From CAZXDS01 sp964639525 (GTDB taxonomy: Bacteria > Bacteroidota > Ignavibacteria > Ignavibacteriales > Melioribacteraceae): 27,932 bases of DNA. Location: positions 1 to 27,932 of the forward strand of contig CAZXDS010000019.1 of assembly GCA_964639525.1 (NCBI GenBank), given 5' to 3'. Below the pieces are notes generated by a model that had not been told where the DNA came from, made no database searches, and worked only from the letters and a program-made list of their open reading frames with translations. This document shows, piece after piece, positions 6,964 through 14,771 of this stretch. Position 1 is the stretch's first letter. Each line of letters opens with the position of its first letter. The translations under genes were made by a program, and so were the position numbers.

Positions 6964-7612
6964 AGATAACTTCCGGATCTGTTCCGCTCAAATATTTAAT
7001 GATGTACCACAAATTTAAGATTTGTGTTTTTAATAATCCCAGTTTTTCAAAACGCCTTGCCGATGTAATAACATACGAATCAATTTTATAAATTTTTGTT
7101 ACTTTTCTTGCACTGCGTAAAAAAGCCAAATCTTCCATTATTTTTTGCTCAGGAAATCCACCCGATTTTTCGAAAAATGATTTTCTAACAACAATTACTT
7201 GATCTCCAAAATTTGAAAATAAAGAATCGAAACGCGTAAAGAATGAATATATTTTTAATAACAAAATTTGCTTATCAAACTTCATTCTAAACGAAGCAAT
7301 TTGCACAGACGGACTTGTAAATAATTGTTCAATTTTTTCAAAAGAATCTTTCGGCAGAAGAGTATCCGCATGAACAAAAAGCAAAATATTTCCGTCAGAT
7401 ACTTTTGCCCCTGTGTTCATTTGAGATCCGCGTCCATTTGGATCTTTAAACAGTTCAATATTTTCAGATTGAGCAATAACCAAAGTATTATCACTACTTC
7501 CGCCGTCAACTATTATTTTTTCAAACCTATTTTTAATAGATGATAAATTACCCAATAGTTTCGGCAGAACTTTATCTTCGTTAAGTGTCGGTATAATTAT
7601 TGAGAATTTCAT
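6902..7612 (-). CDS. TIGR04283-family arsenosugar biosynthesis glycosyltransferase (GT2)
   Basis: A 236-residue GT2 enzyme and the promoter-proximal gene of the cluster. It starts with the GT-A strand SIIIPTLNE, then IIVDGGSSDNT at about 33-43, the family-specific GRGSQMNTGA at 60-69, and LLFVHADTLLP with the HADT metal-binding site at 81-84. Family members sit next to arsS and are thought to add a sugar or build the arsenosugar head group from a nucleotide-activated donor; this is inferred from genome context. There is no signal peptide, and it is probably a peripheral membrane or cytosolic protein. The last 20 codons overlap the start of the DUF2064 gene. The 583-bp region upstream should hold the operon promoter, which I could not pick out. 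Confidence 0.9.
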   Translation of the reverse strand: MKFSIIIPTLNEDKVLPKLLGNLSSIKNRFEKIIVDGGSSDNTLVIAQSENIELFKDPNGRGSQMNTGAKVSDGNILLFVHADTLLPKDSFEKIEQLFTSPSVQIASFRMKFDKQILLLKIYSFFTRFDSLFSNFGDQVIVVRKSFFEKSGGFPEQKIMEDLAFLRSARKVTKIYKIDSYVITSARRFEKLGLLKTQILNLWYIIKYLSGTDPEVIYEQYFKSKTKFSGYNIRKVS

Positions 7613-7762
7613 CTGTCATTTATTAAATTTTAAATATATCGTATTCAATACCCTTTATTAGTCAAGTGGTTTACATATAATTCAGTGTTTCCGTAGTATT
7701 AAAATAATAAGCTGAATTAGTGCTAGTATTATTTTTGAAAACATATAAAACTATAAATCCCT

Positions 7763-7963
7763 AATGTGGCTAAAGCCAAATTCTTTTGTAATATTTTAAT
7801 CCGTCAACTAAAGTTGACGGCAATACAACCGTTTCAAAAAAATAATATTGCGGTTGTTTTTAACAAGTGTTTCAAAAACAGCATTGCCGTTGGTTTTAAC
7901 CAACGGTTTAAAAACAGAACCAACCAAACCGGCTTTTCACAGAATCCTACGGATAGCCACATT
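7763..7963. repeat. block of REP-like hairpins
   Basis: The block is bounded by a 10-bp inverted repeat, AATGTGGCTA at 7763-7772 and its reverse complement near 7954-7963. Inside are TGGCT-AA-AGCCA (7767-7778), the perfect CCGTCAACT-AA-AGTTGACGG (7801-7820), a nested pair with ACGGCAAT (7817-7824) against ATTGCCGT (7883-7890) and ACAACCG (7825-7831) against CGGTTGT (7851-7857), and the perfect CCGTTGGTT-TT-AACCAACGG (7887-7906). The stretch GTTTCAAAAA occurs at 7831-7840 and 7869-7878 and a variant follows the last hairpin, which suggests decayed tandem units. No target duplication was found around the block. Confidence 0.65.
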
Positions 7964-8137
7964 TTACAATAGTTAATTCCAATTCTACACTCCTAACCCG
8001 GATAAACCGGAAAACAGATACATGATTCAAGATTCAACGATTCTAAATATATTTTGCATTTAATTACGGCAACAGCCGGATAAATTACAGGGAATATTCT
8101 GCCAAATTTTACACGAATATTACTGATAAGATACTAA

Positions 8138-8164
8138 ATTATTCGCCACTTCGAACAGAATGAC
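8138..8164 (-). repeat. decayed copy of a TGTCATTCTG-type dispersed repeat
   Basis: Read on the minus strand the segment begins TGTCATTCTGTTCGAAG. It resembles the TGTCATTCTGAGCGAAG repeats that I recall being scattered through many Bacteroidota-related intergenic regions. It is a single copy in this window, so the assignment rests on resemblance alone. Confidence 0.35.
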
Positions 8165-8195
8165 AAAAGGGGAATATTCAAAACATTTTATTATT

Positions 8196-9014
8196 CTATA
8201 GCGTAATATTTCCACCAAATACGATATTAAATTGAGAGAAGAAGAAATGCTGACTTGCTCTATCCGAGTCTAAAATTGTAGTTCTAATGTCGGGCATATC
8301 AATATATCCCTGCTTAAATTCTGTTTGTATAAATATGAATTCAAAAAAAGTAACATTCACACCGATTATTGCATTTATTCCATAACCGGCAAGATGAAAT
8401 TCATCGTACCTTTTGTTATTTAACAAAGTAGTATTTGTTTTTGGTATTAACACACCGGCACCAAATCCTTCGGTAAGATTTACGGCAACTGATTTGTAGT
8501 TCCAAATTTCATCAAATCTTCTAACTTCAATATTTAAATAATTTAAGCCGTTTGTATGCTCAAATTTTAAAAAATCACCGGTAATTGTAATATCTTCATT
8601 TGTGTATGTCCCATCAAAAACAGTTCCTGTATTGCTTATTTTGCCGGATATTTTTGCGACTTGATTTCTCCGCACAACATATTTCATATGGTCAAATCCC
8701 ACTGAAATACTGTAATTATCTGTAACATAATAGCCGATTCTAAAATTATATTGTGGAATTGTTGCTCTCGCGGGATTTAAATATGTACCAAGCTCAAATT
8801 TATTTTGCCTGTCATCAGCAACTACATCTTTTAATGTAAAGTCATAATCCGCCCCGCTAAAAGTAATATCTGAATTACTGAACCAGCCGCGATTCCATCC
8901 CCAATAAACAAAGAGATTCCCTTTTCGCGTATTTTGCTGCATATCCGTGTTGGGCTGTGCAAAGGCAACTGATGTTGCAAAGAGCAAAACCATAATTATT
9001 TTTTTTGGTTTCAT
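8196..9014 (-). CDS. outer-membrane beta-barrel protein of unknown function
   Basis: A 272-residue protein with a clear signal peptide: MKPKK, a hydrophobic core, and a likely cut after AFA at residue 19. The rest is a chain of alternating polar/hydrophobic strands rich in aromatic residues, for example YNFRIGYYVTDNYSISVGFDHMKY and the ending FFFSQFNIVFGGNITL, as expected of an 8- to 12-strand outer-membrane barrel. No family motif is recognised. It follows the GT2 gene by 29 nt on the same strand, so the two are probably co-transcribed. Any link to the arsenosugar genes downstream is only positional, since 583 bp of repeats separate them. Confidence 0.7.
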   Translation of the reverse strand: MKPKKIIMVLLFATSVAFAQPNTDMQQNTRKGNLFVYWGWNRGWFSNSDITFSGADYDFTLKDVVADDRQNKFELGTYLNPARATIPQYNFRIGYYVTDNYSISVGFDHMKYVVRRNQVAKISGKISNTGTVFDGTYTNEDITITGDFLKFEHTNGLNYLNIEVRRFDEIWNYKSVAVNLTEGFGAGVLIPKTNTTLLNNKRYDEFHLAGYGINAIIGVNVTFFEFIFIQTEFKQGYIDMPDIRTTILDSDRASQHFFFSQFNIVFGGNITL

Positions 9015-9043
9015 TTTTCTTTTTGATTAAGTGAATATTTTAA

Positions 9044-9736
9044 TTATTTATTCTTTAACTTCCAAGCATATTTAAATATTGTACTGATTATAATAATACT
9101 CGCCATAACCGTTCCCTTTAATGTTCCTGTTACTTTGGATTTACCTATTCTTTTTCGATATTTTACCGGAAGTTCTTTAATCTTAAATTTATTAAATGCA
9201 GCTTTAATCTGCATTTCAATTGTCCAGCCGTACCATTTGTCTTCCATCTCAAGCTCTAATAATTTAGCAAACTTGATTGCACGGAACGGGCCCAAATCGG
9301 TGTATTTTATATTCCAAAAAATATTCATTAAAAACCCGGCAACAATACTGCCTATTCTCGACTGAATCGGCAAAGCTCCCTTTTCCTTTTTCCCCAAAAT
9401 TCGGCTACCGAGTATAAAGTCATAATTGTCTTTAATAATAGGCTTGACAAGCATTTCAAGCTCTTCCGGATAGTCGCTAAAATCTCCATCAATAAAAACG
9501 ACAATATCAGGCTGCTTGGATTTTAAGTATTCAATTCCTTTTAAGCATGCTGCTCCGTAACCTTGTAACGCTTCAAATAAAACTGTTGCTCCGGCAGTCT
9601 CAGCAACTTCAGCGGTGTTATCAGTTGAATTATTGTTTACAACAACTACTTCATCAACAAATGATGGAATATCTTTAACAACAATGCCAATGGAATGTTC
9701 TTCATTATAAGCGGGAATAATAACGGATATCTTCAT
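9044..9736 (-). CDS. family 2 glycosyltransferase, dolichyl/polyprenyl-phosphate sugar synthase-like
   Basis: A 230-residue GT2 enzyme of the DPM1-like group. It shows SVIIPAYNEEHSIG at the N-terminus, VVVNNNSTDNT at 31-41, GYGAAC at 59-64 and the metal-binding DGD at 83-85 in VFIDGDFSDYPEE. It also has LGSRI and the FRAIKF stretch seen in polyprenyl-phosphate glycosyltransferases. A single hydrophobic segment near the C-terminus (MASIIIISTIF) may anchor it to the inner membrane. Such enzymes move a hexose from a nucleotide donor to a polyprenyl-phosphate carrier or lipid; the acceptor here is unknown. The beta-barrel gene follows by 29 nt. The 327-bp region upstream separates it from the GH13 gene. 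Confidence 0.85.
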   Translation of the reverse strand: MKISVIIPAYNEEHSIGIVVKDIPSFVDEVVVVNNNSTDNTAEVAETAGATVLFEALQGYGAACLKGIEYLKSKQPDIVVFIDGDFSDYPEELEMLVKPIIKDNYDFILGSRILGKKEKGALPIQSRIGSIVAGFLMNIFWNIKYTDLGPFRAIKFAKLLELEMEDKWYGWTIEMQIKAAFNKFKIKELPVKYRKRIGKSKVTGTLKGTVMASIIIISTIFKYAWKLKNK

Positions 9737-9863
9737 AATGTGATTGTTTGCGGCTTTTGTTAGTATAAATTAAAATTATAAATATTAAAATATATTTATT
9801 GTATTCACACAGATAGCAATTACTTTACATTTACTGAAATTCTTAATTTCAATCTATGTATTT

Positions 9864-9944
9864 CTTTGCGACTTAGTGTCTCTGCGGTTATAAAAATCAC
9901 AGCGAGAACAAACTTTTAAACCACCAAGGCGCTAAGACGTAAAG
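9864..9944. repeat. imperfect 26-bp inverted repeat in the 9737-10063 gap
   Basis: The arms at 9864-9889 and 9919-9944 match at 19 of 26 positions as reverse complements, around a 29-nt spacer. The arm begins CTTTGCGACTTAGTG, the pattern of the very common dispersed CTTTGCGTCTTTGCG-type repeat seen in many bacterial genomes. The remaining 327-bp gap holds only a small hairpin at 9835-9851 (TGAAATT-CTT-AATTTCA) and nothing gene-like. It must contain the 3' end of the dnaG-GH13 transcript and the promoter for the GT2 gene. Confidence 0.6.
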
Positions 9945-10063
9945 TTGATACATAGTTTATTCGGAATATCCCGAGTCATGCATAAAATTATTGAACTACA
10001 TAAACAACAATTAAAAACCAAGATAATCATACACGTTGCATTCGTTGCAGAATACTTAATAAA

Positions 10064-11542
10064 TTAAAATGAAAAAATATGACTACCGTATTTTCCGAGT
10101 TTGATAAATAGCCCTTCAATTTCCAATTTTGAGCTTTCTCTCTGATATTCCACTTTATGCAGCAAATCAATTAAAATTAATTTCGTATCATAACCATCAA
10201 GATTGAGCCTAATTCTACAACTGGAAATTTGTTTAGAATAATTGACCACAACCAACCTTCTTTCTTTCTCAAAATTCCATTCCCAAGCTAAAATATTAAA
10301 ATAAGTAGTATCATTTTCAGAACATTTGATAGGCTTATGTTGAAACCACTTTCCCTTTTTAAATATTTCCTCTTTAGTAATATTAAGAAGACTGTTATAA
10401 AAATCTAAAAGACTTTTATCCGGCTTCTCAATTGGTTCCCGCCCCAACTGCACAGGAAGTTTAATCCGCTTACCTTCAAACTGTCCGTCATGATAAAATT
10501 TTAACCCTTGAATTGTGCTAATTATAATTGCCGCCGCTTTTGTTTTGTTTTTCCCAAAAATTGTAATTGAACGTTTCTCATCGTGATTTTCAATAAACCG
10601 AACAGATTTGTGCTGATACTCCACTGTTGCATTCAAGTGCTCCCGAACCTCTTGGGCATGTCCATATCTCAGTCTGTCAGTAAGTTTCTTATCATAAGTA
10701 TAGTCAAAACCAAGCTGCTGCATTTCCCATTCCAAATCCCAGTAAACTTCGGATATAAATAAAAAATCATTTCTTTTTTTTCTTACAAGCTCAATGGCAG
10801 TTTTCCAAAATTCCTCTTTTGGTTTTTCAAATCCCATTTCTTTTAAAGTACTTCCCCAAGTATTTTCAAAAACATTATTCAAAGCAAGCATAGCCATATC
10901 GCATCGCAATCCGTCGCACAGCTCCGTTAGTTTAATTAGTGTAGTCGCCATAAAATCACGGGCATTGACACTAAAATAATTTACCTGCACAGTATCCTGC
11001 CAAGCCGGAAAAAAAGGATCACGCCCGTGTGCAAAATACAATTCATGATCTTCAAAAGGTTTGAAATATGTATGATTATCATTTTCGTAATGCTCTTTTC
11101 CTGCATACAAAAATAAATCGGGATGAGTTTTTAATAATATTGTTTCTGCATTAAAATGATTGGGAACATAATCAAGAATTAATTTCATTCCCCGCTTATT
11201 CAATTCTTTTTTAATATTAAGTAAATCATTAAAATCACCGAGAGCTTCGTTTACTTGATAGACATCAATTGCATACGGTGAACCGATAACATCTTTTGGT
11301 GACCAATTTTTTAAAGCGAATTTATAATCATTTACAAGATTTTCTTCAAAAGCATATTTTTTAACTGCCGTTAAATTTGTCCTCCAAACTCCCATCAACC
11401 AAACAAAGTCAATCCCCTTTTCTTTTAGTTCATTCCAATAAGATGTGGGAACATCTGAAAGAGTAACTGCTTGCTTTCCATCGGCAAATCTCTTTATCCA
11501 AACACGTGTATTAATTTCATACATACTCGGATTATACAACAT
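10064..11542 (-). CDS. GH13 alpha-amylase family enzyme
   Basis: A 492-residue TIM-barrel glycoside hydrolase or transglycosidase. All catalytic regions are intact. Region I is DYVPNH (124-129). Region II is GLRCDMAML with nucleophile D215. Region III is FISEVYWD with acid/base E265. Region IV is FIENHDE with N319, H320 and D321. A C-terminal beta-domain follows. There is no signal peptide, so it acts in the cytoplasm, which suggests a role in storage glucan or malto-oligosaccharide turnover. Specificity cannot be told by eye. The ATG at 11542 has GAGGA 6 nt upstream and is preferred over the ATG six codons in. The gene follows dnaG by 9 nt and is presumably co-transcribed with it, an odd pairing with no clear functional reason. 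Confidence 0.9.
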   Translation of the reverse strand: MLYNPSMYEINTRVWIKRFADGKQAVTLSDVPTSYWNELKEKGIDFVWLMGVWRTNLTAVKKYAFEENLVNDYKFALKNWSPKDVIGSPYAIDVYQVNEALGDFNDLLNIKKELNKRGMKLILDYVPNHFNAETILLKTHPDLFLYAGKEHYENDNHTYFKPFEDHELYFAHGRDPFFPAWQDTVQVNYFSVNARDFMATTLIKLTELCDGLRCDMAMLALNNVFENTWGSTLKEMGFEKPKEEFWKTAIELVRKKRNDFLFISEVYWDLEWEMQQLGFDYTYDKKLTDRLRYGHAQEVREHLNATVEYQHKSVRFIENHDEKRSITIFGKNKTKAAAIIISTIQGLKFYHDGQFEGKRIKLPVQLGREPIEKPDKSLLDFYNSLLNITKEEIFKKGKWFQHKPIKCSENDTTYFNILAWEWNFEKERRLVVVNYSKQISSCRIRLNLDGYDTKLILIDLLHKVEYQRESSKLEIEGLFIKLGKYGSHIFSF

Positions 11543-11551
11543 TGTTTATCC

Positions 11552-13417
11552 TCAAATTTTTGGTAAATCTTCCGTTCTAATTAATTTAATTTCGTCTTCA
11601 AGTTCTTTATTTTCCTTTAATATTTGAATTATCTCCTGATTTAAATCCGTTGAAGATAGTCGTTTATTATTGGCTGTAATTTGTTTGTTCAATTGAATAA
11701 TTTTAAACTTTTTTACAACATCCTTTGAATGCTGAATTAATACTTTCTGAGTTACTTTTGGGGAAGTTATTTCCTCACCGTGCTTAGGACTGATTATTTC
11801 CTGATTTATAGACAGTTCCATAACAAAATTGCGTAATGCTTCATCTTCAATTTTTTCAAATAAAAGTGCCGGTGCAAAAACATCTTTTTTGTAATTTTCC
11901 AGAACAATTTCAGCCAAAGTCCTGAATTGCGAGTTGGACAATTCTTCGGGAAGAATGTGATCGAAAATTATATCAAGTATCTCTTCCATTCCTTCGAATA
12001 AAAGTTTAATAATTTCCAATTCAAATTTTTTAGATGCCTGTGAATTATTTTCTACTGCTTCATCCGGTTTTAAATCAACTGCTTTGCGTTTGAACTTAGA
12101 TTGCATTTCAGCTTGACGGCTATTTTGTCCCAAATATTTATCTAATTCGGTTTCAATTAATTTTTCACGCAAATTAAATTTTTTTGCTATTGTTTTAATA
12201 TACAAACTCCGCTTTAGCTCATCGCTAATAATGGCAATGTTTTTAACAATCTCGCGTATTGCTTCCGTTTGTTTCTGCGGCGTTTCGAGCATACCGTTTT
12301 TCTGAAAAGTTTCTGCTTGAAATTCCAAAAAATTTACTGCTCGCAAAAGTTTTTCATCAAATTCTTTTTTGCCGAATTTAGTAACAAACGAATCAGGGTC
12401 TTCCCCTTCGGGTAAAGTTAAAACTTTTACTTCAAAATCTTTTTTTAATAAAATTTCAATACTCCGCATAGTTGCTTTTTGTCCCGCAAAATCAGCATCA
12501 AATAGAACAACAATGTTTTTTGTATATCGCGAAAGAAGTTGAACTTGTTCGTCGGTTAAGGAAGTTCCGGAAGAAGCCACCACATTTTTTATTCCGTTCT
12601 GATACAGAGCAATCACATCCATATAACCTTCAACAAGTATTGCCTTGTCCAATTTGCGAATTTCTTCTTTGGAATGATAAAGTCCGTAAAGAGTTTTTCG
12701 TTTTGAATAGATTAAAGATTCAGGGGAATTCAAGTATTTTGCAACTTCTTTTGAGTTATCTAAAATTCGTCCGCCAAATCCGATTACCCTTCCATTCGGT
12801 GAAAATATAGGAAAAATTATTCTGTTACGAAATTTATCATAGTAACTGCCGTCTTTACCTGTATCGATTAGCCCCAGTTTTTTAACTCGTTGTAAATCCG
12901 ATTTGTTTCCCTTTGCAAAATTTAAAAAGTGCTCCCAGCTTGGCAACGCATAACCAAGTCCGAAAATTCGCTGTATTTGGGTTTTTACATTCCGCTGTTT
13001 AAAATAATCGCGAGCAATTTTTCCTTCTTTACTGTCGAATAAATTTTTAGAAAAATACTTTGCTGCAAAAACATTTATATCATAAAGTATTTCCTGTTCG
13101 CTTTGCTGCAGGTTATTAGATTGATCAAATTCTATTGGAATGCCGAGCGATTCTGCAAGTTCCTGCACCGATTCTATAAATGAAATACTTTTGTATTCCA
13201 TCATAAATGAAAAGACATTTCCGCCGGCGTGACAGCCGAAACAATGATAAATTTGTTTTTCAGGACTTACGGTAAATGATGGAGTCTTTTCCTGGTGAAA
13301 AGGACATAGCCCGGTAAAATTTTTACCACGCTTACGCAGTTGAACATAATCTGAAATTACATCTACTATATTTGCAGAACTTCGTATCTGCTCAATTTTT
13401 TCTTCTGAAATTCGCAT
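11552..13417 (-). CDS. dnaG: DNA primase
   Basis: A 621-residue primase that makes RNA primers at the replication fork. The N-terminal CHC2 zinc finger has C38, H41, C59 and C62 in CPFHQEKTPSF and YHCFGCHAGG. The central RNA polymerase domain contains GRVIGFGGR, and the Toprim fold has ILVEGYMDVIAL and VLFDADFAGQ, which carry the acidic metal-binding residues. A less conserved C-terminal third, from about residue 440, should form the helicase-binding domain that docks on DnaB. That helicase is encoded at 17630-19069 in the same window. The start is the first ATG and keeps the usual MRISEEKIEQIR N-terminus; no Shine-Dalgarno is evident. A mobile element sits about 95 bp upstream of the start. 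Confidence 0.97.
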   Translation of the reverse strand: MRISEEKIEQIRSSANIVDVISDYVQLRKRGKNFTGLCPFHQEKTPSFTVSPEKQIYHCFGCHAGGNVFSFMMEYKSISFIESVQELAESLGIPIEFDQSNNLQQSEQEILYDINVFAAKYFSKNLFDSKEGKIARDYFKQRNVKTQIQRIFGLGYALPSWEHFLNFAKGNKSDLQRVKKLGLIDTGKDGSYYDKFRNRIIFPIFSPNGRVIGFGGRILDNSKEVAKYLNSPESLIYSKRKTLYGLYHSKEEIRKLDKAILVEGYMDVIALYQNGIKNVVASSGTSLTDEQVQLLSRYTKNIVVLFDADFAGQKATMRSIEILLKKDFEVKVLTLPEGEDPDSFVTKFGKKEFDEKLLRAVNFLEFQAETFQKNGMLETPQKQTEAIREIVKNIAIISDELKRSLYIKTIAKKFNLREKLIETELDKYLGQNSRQAEMQSKFKRKAVDLKPDEAVENNSQASKKFELEIIKLLFEGMEEILDIIFDHILPEELSNSQFRTLAEIVLENYKKDVFAPALLFEKIEDEALRNFVMELSINQEIISPKHGEEITSPKVTQKVLIQHSKDVVKKFKIIQLNKQITANNKRLSSTDLNQEIIQILKENKELEDEIKLIRTEDLPKI

Positions 13418-13511
13418 AGTGGAAAAATAAGTCGGGAAAAAGAATTTTCAAAATGGAGTTTTACTATTTTTTTTATTACGCGGTAACATATTTTTATTTA
13501 ATTCTAAAAGA

Positions 13512-14061
13512 GGTACTACCACGAATTTAATGGAAATAAACAAATGGATAAAAAGAATCTAATACTCATTCAAAAAAAAGCGAACAACCATCAAAAAATA
13601 AAGAGATAAGCAATATAGAAATATTTAAATCTGTCTATAATATATTTAACATTATCAATTGAACTCATAGATTGAATTACTATCACAGCTTTTGTAATTT
13701 GGATTGAGGCTTTTTTTTGTTTTTTAGACAGGACAAATACATTTTTTCCGACAATTAAAAAACAGCAACTGCGAACGCAGTTGAATTTATAGTAGCCTCG
13801 AATGAAATTCGAGGTAAAAAAAGAAGGAAACAGCACAACTGCGAACAGCAGTTGAATTTTGGGATATTAAAGTTGTGCGATGTTTTGTAATGTCAACTGC
13901 TGTTCGCAGTTGGCGTTTGTTTTTGTTGTCTTGTATCTATGGACTTCGTCCATAGCTATTGTAAATTAAACTGCTCCGCAGTTTACGGCAATTTAAATTT
14001 GTGCTTTTTAAAATGTGTCCTTTTATTCATTTTGGCTCTCCATTAAATTTGTGGTAGCACC
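13512..14061. mobile_element. 550-bp MITE-like non-autonomous transposon
   Basis: Terminal inverted repeats occupy 13512-13534 and 14039-14061 and match at 21 of 23 positions; both start GGT and read CTACCAC from the fifth base. A weaker match continues inward for about 20 bp (CAAATGGATAAAAAG on the left against CAAAATGAATAAAAGG on the right). The element is flanked by a perfect 8-bp direct repeat, CTAAAAGA, at 13504-13511 and 14062-14069, which is the expected target-site duplication. There is no transposase frame inside; the interior is made of short hairpins. Ends starting GG with 8-bp duplications fit IS1595-like or IS1-like transposases, but the family cannot be fixed here. The rest of the 13418-14214 gap (13418-13503 and 14070-14214) holds nothing I recognise. 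Confidence 0.85.
13766..13985. repeat. six short palindromes inside the MITE
   Basis: In order: CAACTGCG-AA-CGCAGTTG (13766-13783); CCTCGAAT-GAA-ATTCGAGG (13796-13814); CAACTGC-GAACA-GCAGTTG (13836-13854); its exact reverse complement (13894-13912); CTATGGAC-TTC-GTCCATAG (13937-13955); and TAAACTGC-TCC-GCAGTTTA (13967-13985). The first, third and fourth are versions of one sequence, while the others share only the layout of 7- to 8-bp arms and a 2- to 5-nt loop. GCACAACT (13833-13840) also pairs with AGTTGTGC (13871-13878). Single-stranded DNA or RNA from this element would be a row of hairpins. Confidence 0.8.
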
Positions 14062-14214
14062 CTAAAAGATATGGATAAACAGGTAATAGAAGTCTTTTCA
14101 TACTCCAAAAAATTTTGATAGAAAATATTGAGGTCTGCCTTTCCCTTCTCAAAAGATAATTTTGGAACTAATAAAAATGCACTTCATATTTTTTCTTTTT
14201 TGTAAATTGCTTAT

Positions 14215-14769
14215 ATGAAGAATAAAAATATTTTAATAGTTCTGCCGGAACAAAATTTTAATGAACAAGAATTCGTAATAACCAAAACTATTTTCTCACG
14301 CAGCGGTTTGCATTTGCTTATTGCTTCCGATACGGGGGATTTGTGCATTGGCGATAACAATCTTAAAGTTAAAGCCGATTTAAATTTTTACAATATCCAC
14401 GAACCGAACTTTTCGGGTATTGTATTTATCGGGGGCTTGGGCGTTAGTGAATATTTGGATAATAAATATCTTCATTTATTAGTAAATAAATTTAATAATA
14501 ATAATAAACTAATAGCCGCAATTTGTGCTGCTCCTGTTATTCTTGCTAATGCAGGCATTTTAAACAACATTAAAGCTACGTGTTTTCCAAATGTAAATTA
14601 CGAACTAACAAAAAATAATGCCATTTATGTTGACCAACCGGTTGTGATTTCGAACAACATTATTACGGGAAAAGATTACAATGCCGCAGAAGAATTTGCA
14701 TTTACTATTATAACTGCAATTGATAATTGGCAATGTAGAATGGATAATTCTTTTACTAAAGAAAGATAA
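14215..14769 (+). CDS. DJ-1/PfpI family protein
   Basis: A 184-residue single-domain protein of the class I glutamine amidotransferase-like superfamily. The nucleophile elbow is AAICAAPVIL with C104, and the acidic residue that tunes the cysteine in DJ-1 proteins is probably E19 in the NEQEF helix. The FIGGLG turn precedes it. Family members act as redox-sensing chaperones, glyoxalases or deglycases; which applies is unknown. The stop is 2 nt before the ispG ATG, so the two are one transcript and translation is probably coupled. That is notable because IspG carries an oxygen-sensitive iron-sulfur cluster; a protective role is only an inference. The gene begins about 150 bp after the MITE, which may affect its promoter. 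Confidence 0.85.
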   Translation: MKNKNILIVLPEQNFNEQEFVITKTIFSRSGLHLLIASDTGDLCIGDNNLKVKADLNFYNIHEPNFSGIVFIGGLGVSEYLDNKYLHLLVNKFNNNNKLIAAICAAPVILANAGILNNIKATCFPNVNYELTKNNAIYVDQPVVISNNIITGKDYNAAEEFAFTIITAIDNWQCRMDNSFTKER

Positions 14770-14771
14770 AA

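Larger units (their letters stand above)
7613..8195. other. 583-bp intergenic region with repeat remnants
   Basis: No coding region is credible here; the only open frame of note runs through the hairpin repeats. It contains an AT-rich inverted repeat at 7701-7735 (9-bp arms AAAATAATA/TATTATTTT) upstream of the arsenosugar operon, the hairpin block at 7763-7963, and a decayed dispersed repeat at 8138-8164. The promoter of the operon starting at 7612 should lie in the right-hand part but no motif is convincing. Confidence 0.6.

Noticed and set aside
7766..7972. 68-residue open frame on the plus strand
   Set aside because: It runs through the nested palindromes, has biased low-complexity content (repeated FKN and NQRFKN), no ribosome-binding site and no homologue I recognise.
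12472..12810. 112-residue open frame on the plus strand
   Set aside because: It is a shadow of the Toprim region of dnaG, which is intact on the other strand.
13591..13836. 81-residue open frame on the minus strand inside the MITE
   Set aside because: It spans the element's hairpins, contains no transposase motif and has no ribosome-binding site; it is a by-product of AT-rich sequence.
13766..13985. CRISPR array
   Set aside because: The repeats differ in sequence, alternate in orientation, and are spaced irregularly, and no cas gene is near.
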